Assembly: GCA_949317995.1 (NCBI GenBank) | Contig: OX439047.1 | Span: 46,377,505-46,441,504, forward strand | Length of the DNA: 64,000 bases | DNA from: Acholoe squamosa | Taxonomy: Eukaryota; Annelida; Polychaeta; Phyllodocida; Polynoidae | Reading direction: 5' to 3' | Shown: piece by piece, positions 52,201 to 61,210 of the stretch | How positions within the stretch are numbered: position 1 is the stretch's first letter | Layout: every line of letters starts with the position of its first letter | Position numbers and translations under genes: made by a program | Notes under the pieces: generated by a model | Database searches by the model: none | What the model was told of the DNA's origin: nothing | The model's input: the letters and a program-made list of their open reading frames with translations, nothing else

Positions 52201-55200
52201 AATAAGGCATTCATTACAGTTTCCTTTTTTGAAACATTTAGTTTTGACTAAAGTCATGATAAGTGGAGAAGGTTCATATTATGTTTCCTCTTCATCCCTG
52301 AATATCAATGCAGTGCAGATAGGAAATGTTGAGTGTGACTGATTCAGTGATTCTGTTTTCAACTGCAGGAAGCGTTATTCAAGTACTTTACCAGTACAAG
52401 AGAGGAGAAGTTCTTCATTGCTTGCAGGGACAGACTACACCTCTCTGCCCAGGGCTTGAAGGAGAGGTAAATATGTTGAAATGTCATATAGTACAACCTA
52501 TTATCTCAAAGTGACATTTCTTATGATCTTCTCCTTGATTAATGATTTACGTACCGAACAATACAAACCACTGCATTCGTCTCTCAATTAGGTTCATGCA
52601 TTGGACTTGTGACGTTTTAACCTAGCATGCAATTTAGTCCATTTCATCGACATTACCATAAGTTTAAACTCAATTGTATCCTAGTTTAAATCGAATCTGC
52701 ATTATCTTCTCACAGGCGAATGCTCGAGGTTCAACATGAGGACTTGGTTGTTGAAACAGTGCAACAAGTGAAACATCTCAAGCAGTTGGTTCGCACTGGC
52801 AGTTTGGGAAGGACTGTGCGTTTAACTTAAACTTCTTTTCATTATTTCTCATTTTATTTCTTTTATTCCTTTCTGTAGAACATAATCAAATGCTGCCTTT
52901 GGCTTACCTTAATAAGATTCGTCCAGTCGATCAAAAACAGCGATAGGTAATCAAATGAAAACATGCCTTGCTTCACGAGTTGGAATCAGGGTAATGGTAT
53001 TCGGCTATGCTTATTCAACATTCAGACCAACTTCATGGCAAAATGGCACACAATTAAGAAACACTTAGATTCCAAAGGGATGAATACCACCCGAGGCTAA
53101 GCCGTTTCCTACCTTATTTCTCCACCACCTCTGTCATAGTATTCCTTGGTTTTGTTGGATTACTTTTTTTTTACGTTATTGATTAAGGATTTGGATGCAG
53201 TACGTAGTGGTAGACGTAGCCACACAAACATATTATCTTAAAATTAGTTTCCTAGTTACCGGTGCACCATAACACATACCTTTAAGCTATGTAAGATAGC
53301 AGCCTTTGCTATCCTGCTAGATTTGAGTGGGAATAAGGGAGAAGGCTGTTGTCCTCTTTAGAGGGGATGCAGACATACACTGTAGGGTTATATCTGTACT
53401 AACAGTAAATAAATGAACATAACTCGAACATACAAAGAGTCCTTAAGGCTTCAGGGTACACATTTTGGAAGCATTGGTGATTTTTCTCATGTATAGTACC
53501 TGAAATACCTGATTTGAACATTACTTGTAGGACTTTGCCAGTGAAGTGAACTCCTCCGTGTTACGAACGAGTGACTCGCTACGAGCAGTGGAGCTAGAAT
53601 TGGTATGGCTCCATGTATTGGTTATGCTTACAAGTAATATCTGACTGCAATTTCCAGACAGGCTTTCAATAAAAAAAAACTATAATTTGCAAATCTTTTG
53701 TTTGAGCAATTCTCTTCGAAAAAATTTCCATGAACGCTGTGCTTTCCACAAAACATCCTGCAAATGCTTTTTTTCCCAAAAAATCCTAATTTTGTGATGA
53801 TATTACAGTGATATGCCTCACAGTGTTTTATAACCATATGATTAATTACTCAGAGTTCACAGGTCTGCTACTCTAAATAAGTACTAAGTGGCATTTAATG
53901 TAGTTGTTATTGATAAAGGTGGAGGTTTTGCCCTAAAACTGATGTCTCATAACTTTACAGCTGACAATCCTTTTAGCCAAGGATGTAACAGTAGTATTAA
54001 GAAACCTTAACAGTAGTATGAAATGGTCATACAAGTGGTATTAGGGAGTCATAAAGTAGATTTAAGCATTTCTAACCGTAGTATTAAGTCGCCATAACAA
54101 TAGTATTATTAAGTAACCATAATATTAGTATTAAGCAGTCATAACAACCATTTTCTTTCAGGATGAGGACACAAGTCCCAAATTCATGCACATTAGTTTT
54201 ACAGTATCGCACAGTACTGTGATATTCAATGTTACCTACCTTCCATGCCATGTGCAGGTAACTAGAAACTAAGAAAAAGATACCCCTTAGGTGCCAGTGC
54301 AGTATCCTTCCTTCATTTCTATTGTTAATGCAATATGAACTCCAAGGAAGACTGAAATGTTGTGCCAATGATATTGGACCTCAACGTTGCATATATAATT
54401 TGCAACAATCGTGTAATTTGTTTTTTTAGTTTAATTTCTTTTGTGTTACAAATAGTTTTAGCCATACCTTATCAACATAACTTTAAAAGCAGTGAAGCTC
54501 ATATTGTTAAAGCCAAATATGGGGCCTAACCTGCTAATGCCGTCGGGAAGCTTTATCTAACCGTTGGGCATGCCACTATTACTTAACTAGATTCATTTTG
54601 CCCCTCATTCTTCCTATTATGAATGACTTAAAATATACACTTTTCCAAATTTCTCAATCATCTTCCAAAATGATTTATAAAAATCCTCCAACGACTTAAG
54701 GATTTACAGTATAACTATAACAATGGCTAAAAGAGATGTGCGCTTTATTTCAACCAGAGTCTTGATGAGCTGTACAACAGTAAGAGTACAGTTGCAACCA
54801 GCAGAAGTCAGCTTCTACGAGACGGTGACAGGACAAGGTCAACTCTCAACCCTAATGAGAGCTTCAGAAGGCCAGGATTAAGGATAGACAAGGAAAGTCT
54901 CACAGCCGGCCCACTCTCCTCTGAGTGGTTTGATGCTGAGGTAAGGTGTTTGATGTATTGCTCATTTAGTTTAAACCCAGACAAAGAATTAATTAGTCAG
55001 ATTCATACCAAGTTCCAGATATTTTTTGTATGCCGGTGGACAATGAACCTTTCGTCATTCATGTTAACTGTAGGTGTTCTGCATCTATTTTCCATTACTA
55101 CGGTACATGGTACACCTTACTTCCCTGATTTCTCGCACATTAATCAAAACAGTAGTCACACAGTCCTCTCTCCTTATCTGAAGATATCAGGGATAGCATT

Positions 55201-55805
55201 GAAATACATATGTGGAGGAAGGCATCTTTAATCATTACTGTCTCTTTAATCATTACTGTCTCTTTAATATTTACTGTTTATTTACTGTAATAACACGTAC
55301 AGGACATGGATGAGACACAGATGGGTGATGACCTTATGAAGATGGTGAGGGAGTGGGTGGAAGACCTACCAATGCGTGATGAAGGCAGTCTGAATGTACT
55401 ACTAAAGGTCATCAGTCTCATGTGTGAGGGTCAATATGAAAACATACAGGTAAGCATGATGATCATTTTGACATGTCATATTTTAGCAATCATTGTTGTT
55501 TCTGAGGCACTCTCAGTTTTAAAAAGCGGACAGGAAGCCCTACAGTTGGAGCTGTAACAGATGAGAGAGTCGGTATGGAAGAGGGGTCGGGCACCAAATA
55601 ATAATGTTTCCTTCTATTCCTTCTGAGTTGGGAGCCAGGGCATTCAGCATAACTGCATGGCCAGGAAAGGAATATGACTGCATCATACCAGACGACTTCA
55701 ATCTCGAAAACCGATGTGCATGTGCGCATACAATGGAGAAAGCTATTCATCAATGAGTAAGAAATACTAGAATAGATGTCTACATATCTAGATATGTAGA
55801 AGAAT

Positions 55806-55859
<54 letters not shown>

Positions 55860-56403
55860 AGCCAGCAAGCAGAAATGGGGGTTCCTGCGGGATTTAGTAC
55901 CTGTTTTAGCCACCAGGGGACACCACTATGGCCTAGAATAGGAAAAATATGCCTAAAACTATTATAGTCTACTTTTTTATGGAAAATTCAATGATTTTAG
56001 ATAAAACGTTCTATTTTGGGTGGAAAGGTTCCAAATTAGGCATGTAAAAAGAATGTTTTGGGGCCTAAATAGGCATTTTTCTTGATGTCTGTTGCCATGG
56101 AAACATGATTTTCATTCTAATTAGGAAAATCAATTATCCCATTTGAAAGAATTTTTCACTAGGTTTACTATGGTGAAAACAGAATGAAAATACCATTTCT
56201 AGATCAAAAGTTATAGGCAAAAGAATAACAATTTATGCTGATTTAGCTAATTAGCATAAATTATGCTAATTATATACGTATCTCATGAATAATTAGGCAT
56301 AGAGCTTATTGCCATTCAGGAAATGGTCACACCTACCTAAGTTTAGCAAGCCATTCCTCTAAAACTAACAGGAGTATCTTCTCTTGCATTATCACTGAAA
56401 AGC

Positions 56404-56463
<60 letters not shown>

Positions 56464-59400
56464 AATTATGTTCGCTTGGGAAAATAATAATAATAATAAT
56501 AAACATTATAATAATATTATAATAATATCACAAGTGGAATAAGGAAGGAGACAATGGGTTTGGTGAGAATTGACTTAGTCAATATCAATTCTGTACATGC
56601 CTTTATTAATAAGACAATAATTTAATACAATACAATAATAATACAGTAATACAATATAACAATATAATACAATATATACAATAATAAAGATTTAAAAGTT
56701 TAAATTTCCGGCCCCACCCAGCGTGGTGTGTGCCGCTCGAAGGATATACGCCAACTGACGGTTAATTTGGATCCCGCAGCTTACATAGGCGCTAATTGTT
56801 TTCCATGATGTCACACATACCAATGCGCGCCCTGGAGGAGAAAGTAGTACCACCCGCTGCACATATTAATTATATATATACGGGTGTATATAGTCCCATA
56901 AGTTAATTATGTTCGCTTGGGAATATAATAATAATAATAAACATTATAATAATATTATAATAATATCACAAGTGGAATAAGGAAGGAGACAATGGGTTTG
57001 GTGAGAATTGACTTAGTCAATATCAATTCTGTACATGCCAAAAAACCGCCAAACACAATGGATACACCATTCCACACTATAACATCACATCTAGAGCTAG
57101 TAAGTCCTGCTTTGAATCATGTAAATAATTATATACAACATTAGATTTCCAATTTGCTCTCTTTTTAATATCATCGACCTTTAAACCAGAATCTTTTAAT
57201 AGAGTCGCCCCACCATGACGGAGTGAATGAGTTGAAACTCTGTGGGAAATATCACATTTTATAGCAATAGCCTTCAACCTGGTATTAACATAGTTGTAAG
57301 TCAATGGTTTGTTACATATAGCGAACAATAATCTATTTTTTGAAACCTTACAAATCTCCAAGTACCTAGCTGGACAAAGACCAGAATTATCATTACGTTT
57401 TAAATATACCACGTAAGGTTTCCTACCATATTGGTCAGTTTTAGAAGATTTAACATTTAATGCGAATACAGTCAACAGATAAAGAAATATCTTTGGATCT
57501 AAAGTTATGGGGGGAATCGACCACATGACCCACATGACCCACCCTGAACACACCTCTGTAACACAATAAGATAGCAGACCAGAAGACTACATCCTCATAC
57601 AAAGACAAATCCAGATTAGATTTGATATTTAACATATCACTGGGAGTTAAAGGATATGTTTTAATAGAAGAACATTTATAATTACGTTCAATACCATCCA
57701 AAGTCTTTTTTACAATAAAATTACTACTATAATCAGAATAACCTTCCAATTTCTGATAACACCACACTGCAGACAAATAGTTTCTAACAGATACAGGTTT
57801 CATTTTATCTGATAAATATACACTATACAACGAAGCTTGAGAAGGAGAACATGGTAGGGGACTGAAGTTAAATTTCTTACAAAATTTCTTGTACCTGCCA
57901 AACTGCTGTTTGCGAACCTTACGTGTGGACTCAGCCACGCCCCTGTACAAAAACCTTCTCCTTCTCCGCTCTAGCTCCCTCAGATCTGGAAGCATAGCAA
58001 CACATGTTATAACTAGTTAAAACATTTTTACATTTCAGAGGAACACCCTTGTAATTCAGTCTAGACAAATGGTCAGCTAAAACATTTTCCTCAGATTTAA
58101 TATATGTTGAGTATATTTCAATATTATGTATAAAACATAGCCAAAAAATTTCTCTCAACCAGGACATACACAACTTATTCTTGGATCTACCTGTATTCAA
58201 CATGGCCAAGACCTGCATGTTGTCCGTAATACAATGAACCCTAGTGTTGGAAAACTTCTTCACCCAGCGCTTAAGACCTACCATTACCGGGTAGAGCTCG
58301 TACACATTTATATTCCTGTGGTGAATTTTGAGATTATCAAGTTTAGGGGCATGAACAAAATGACCCACACAATCCAACATAGGATTAGAATCGTCCCAAG
58401 TACCATACAAATAATCCTTATCAAACCAGGCCCCAAAGCCCTGTATAGAGGAATCGGAATACATAGGAGTACATTCATTATCATTCAAAATGATATTTTT
58501 ACAATTGAAAACTCTACAGAAATCCCTCCACCATAGCAGGTCATTTTGGGTTTCCTCATTAAGTTTAATAACACCCCTATTCCTGGCCTTTGCACAAAGA
58601 TCGAACAATCTCCTGCTGAAGGTTCTACCACCACGTACTACTTGGGAACAGAAAGACATCAAACCACCAATCTTCTGCAATGTTTTTTTAGATACGAATT
58701 TTTTACCCAAACACTCGTCTATAGCTGAGGTCATTTTATCTAACTTTTTCTGTGGGAGAGACAACTCCATAGTCTTAGAATCAATGGTTATACCTAGAAA
58801 TGTACACACCCTGCTGGGTTCAGTAACCTTCTCTCTCGACACAACAAAACCTAAATATTCCATACACTCGATTAGGGTGTTCCTTTTACGTAAGCAATCC
58901 TCCTCAGTCTCAGCTATGACAATAAAATCATCCAGGTAGTTCACTATCCTATCTACACCATAAAATTTTGCAATAATAGTCAAAAAATCAGATATTCTAC
59001 TAAATATATATGGGGCACACTTCAGACCAAATGTCAAACGGTTACTCTCAAAAAACTCATCTCCACTACCAAAATTCCACCTGAAACCTTGATAGCCCAC
59101 ATGTGGACCGTAAACATTAATACTTCTATAGGCAGATTTCAAATCTACCACACACATAAAGTCATTTATATCAAGTTGGCAAGTAACAGCGTTAATAGAG
59201 TTATAAGAGAAGCTTTTGGACGTTGTGCTCATAAAATTATTAATAGAAATATCTGCTGGCATACTACAGTCAGTGATAGGTCTTAATTTACCATTAGACT
59301 TCTCCACACCGCCCAAAGAATGGACACACCTGGGTTTGACATTTGACTTTGTAACCAAGCCCTGAGCTAACTCCTCCTCAATAATACTACACATCTCGTT

Positions 59401-61132
59401 ATAAAATCTATCTTCCAAAATAGACTTATAATTTTTACAATCATATGTTGTATCACACCCTGGGTCAATTATTTTGAAACCCTCGGTAAAACCACACCAT
59501 AGAAAATCAGATTCAATCTGATTGATATTAATAAAATCTGACTGCCTAAGAAAACTAGCCAGTCGACACGGGAGTATCTGAGCCTTTCTACCATAAATGA
59601 AATGCTCACACATACATACCCCATTTACACAATTGTCATAGACCCTGATGCTGGGCCTATTTAAACATTCCACCGTAAAAAGTGGTTCAACCTCGCCCTG
59701 TACCAGGCAGCTATGAGAAATAAATAAATTCTTTGATAGCTCACAAGAATTATAAATATTTACATTATCATTATTAACATTATCACCCGGAATGATAGAA
59801 ACGGGAGGCTTAGGAGGGTCTACCGTACATACTAAATTAAAATCCGGCATCAAATTTTCAGATTCTAAAGTAGGACCCTGCCTAAGGGCTACACACTAAT
59901 CCTTTTTGTTCTTTTGGCATTTATCCTTGCCATGGCTAGGGGAACCACATACGTCACAAACGTGACGGTATTTACAGGGGTCCTCCCTACAACCCTCAGC
60001 TCTATTAAAAGCAAAACAAGTACGAGCTGACCTAGATTTGAAGGATTTGGGCTTTGCCACCTGTCCTTTCTGGGCCTGAACGGTCCCGTCATAAGATAAA
60101 TATCTAAGGATATCAGAGTTGTCTACACTATCGAATGCTTTCAACCCATTCTTGTTTGCCCTATCCTTCACAGACTTATCATACTTAGATAAAGCTGCCA
60201 CCGTATAGATCCTTGTACTCGATTTTTCGACTAACATTTCAAGGTGGCCAAGCAAATGAAAAATATCCTCGCCCTCCTCATACTTGTCTTTCGCAAGACG
60301 TACATTTACCAGCATTAACCATTCAATACAATCAATTTTGGAATTTTTCTCTAGATAATTCTTCTGATCGAACTCACCCCGATGTCTTTTCCGTGTAGAA
60401 TGGGTAGTATCCGTAGAAGAACTCCTTGAAAAAGACGAATCTTTATCCGAATCCCACGAAGGTGAACGGTCCCGTCGCCATCTTGGATTCCTGTTGTCAT
60501 GGCTTTCCCGGTCACTAGGCGAGCGCTGCCTACGTCTACCCCGTTGCTTGGTTACAGCGCCTTTAGAATCCTGCGTCAAAACACCACCACGTGAGTCCGC
60601 TCGACATGCCTCTTCTACCGGATTGTTCTGTTTAGCCGCTATGGTCTCAAGAAGATCTTTGATATCAGCAAGCTGGTCTTCCATTACCGTAGTCCTTTCC
60701 TCCAGATTGATGAACGTCTGGTCAGCAGCTAAACCCAAATTTACTCCTGAAGCTTTTGGAATAGGTCAACCATATTTGGATCAGAGCTGCTCGAAGTCCT
60801 AGAGTTGGCCTTATTCCTCCTATTCTTTGGTATTTTCTTAGTACCAGGCTTGGCAGTAGCCCCACCCGTTGATTTTCTACCCATATTGCAGGGTAATATA
60901 CCGTAGTATACGAAAAAACAAAGAATAACAGTTAAAATTTCTGGCCCCACCCAGCGTGGTGTGTGCCGCTCGAAGGATATACGCCAACTGACGGTTAATT
61001 TGGATCCCGCAGCTTATATAGGCGCTAATTGTTTTCCATGACGTCACACATACCAATGCGCGCCCTGGAGGAGAAAGTAGTACCACCCGCTGCACATATT
61101 AATTATATATATATACATGGGTGTATATAGTC

Positions 61133-61210
<78 letters not shown>

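Larger units (their letters stand above)
56461..61137 (-). mobile_element. Element 3: Ngaro/PAT-like tyrosine-recombinase retrotransposon related to element 1, broken
   Basis: On the minus strand the order is A1 (61137-60935), gag-like ORF1, RT-RNase H, tyrosine recombinase, B1 (57039-56902), A2 (56900-56702), B2 (56601-56461). The three proteins and the repeat motifs (B starts GGCATGTA; A contains CACCACGCTGGGTG) are related to those of element 1, making it the same family at some distance. The copies of A differ at several positions and by small length changes, as do B1 and B2, so it is older than element 1. The coding region appears broken in about two places. It lies in the ITPR-like intron between exons 53 and 54, opposite to the gene, inside (TA)n. 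Confidence 0.9.
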
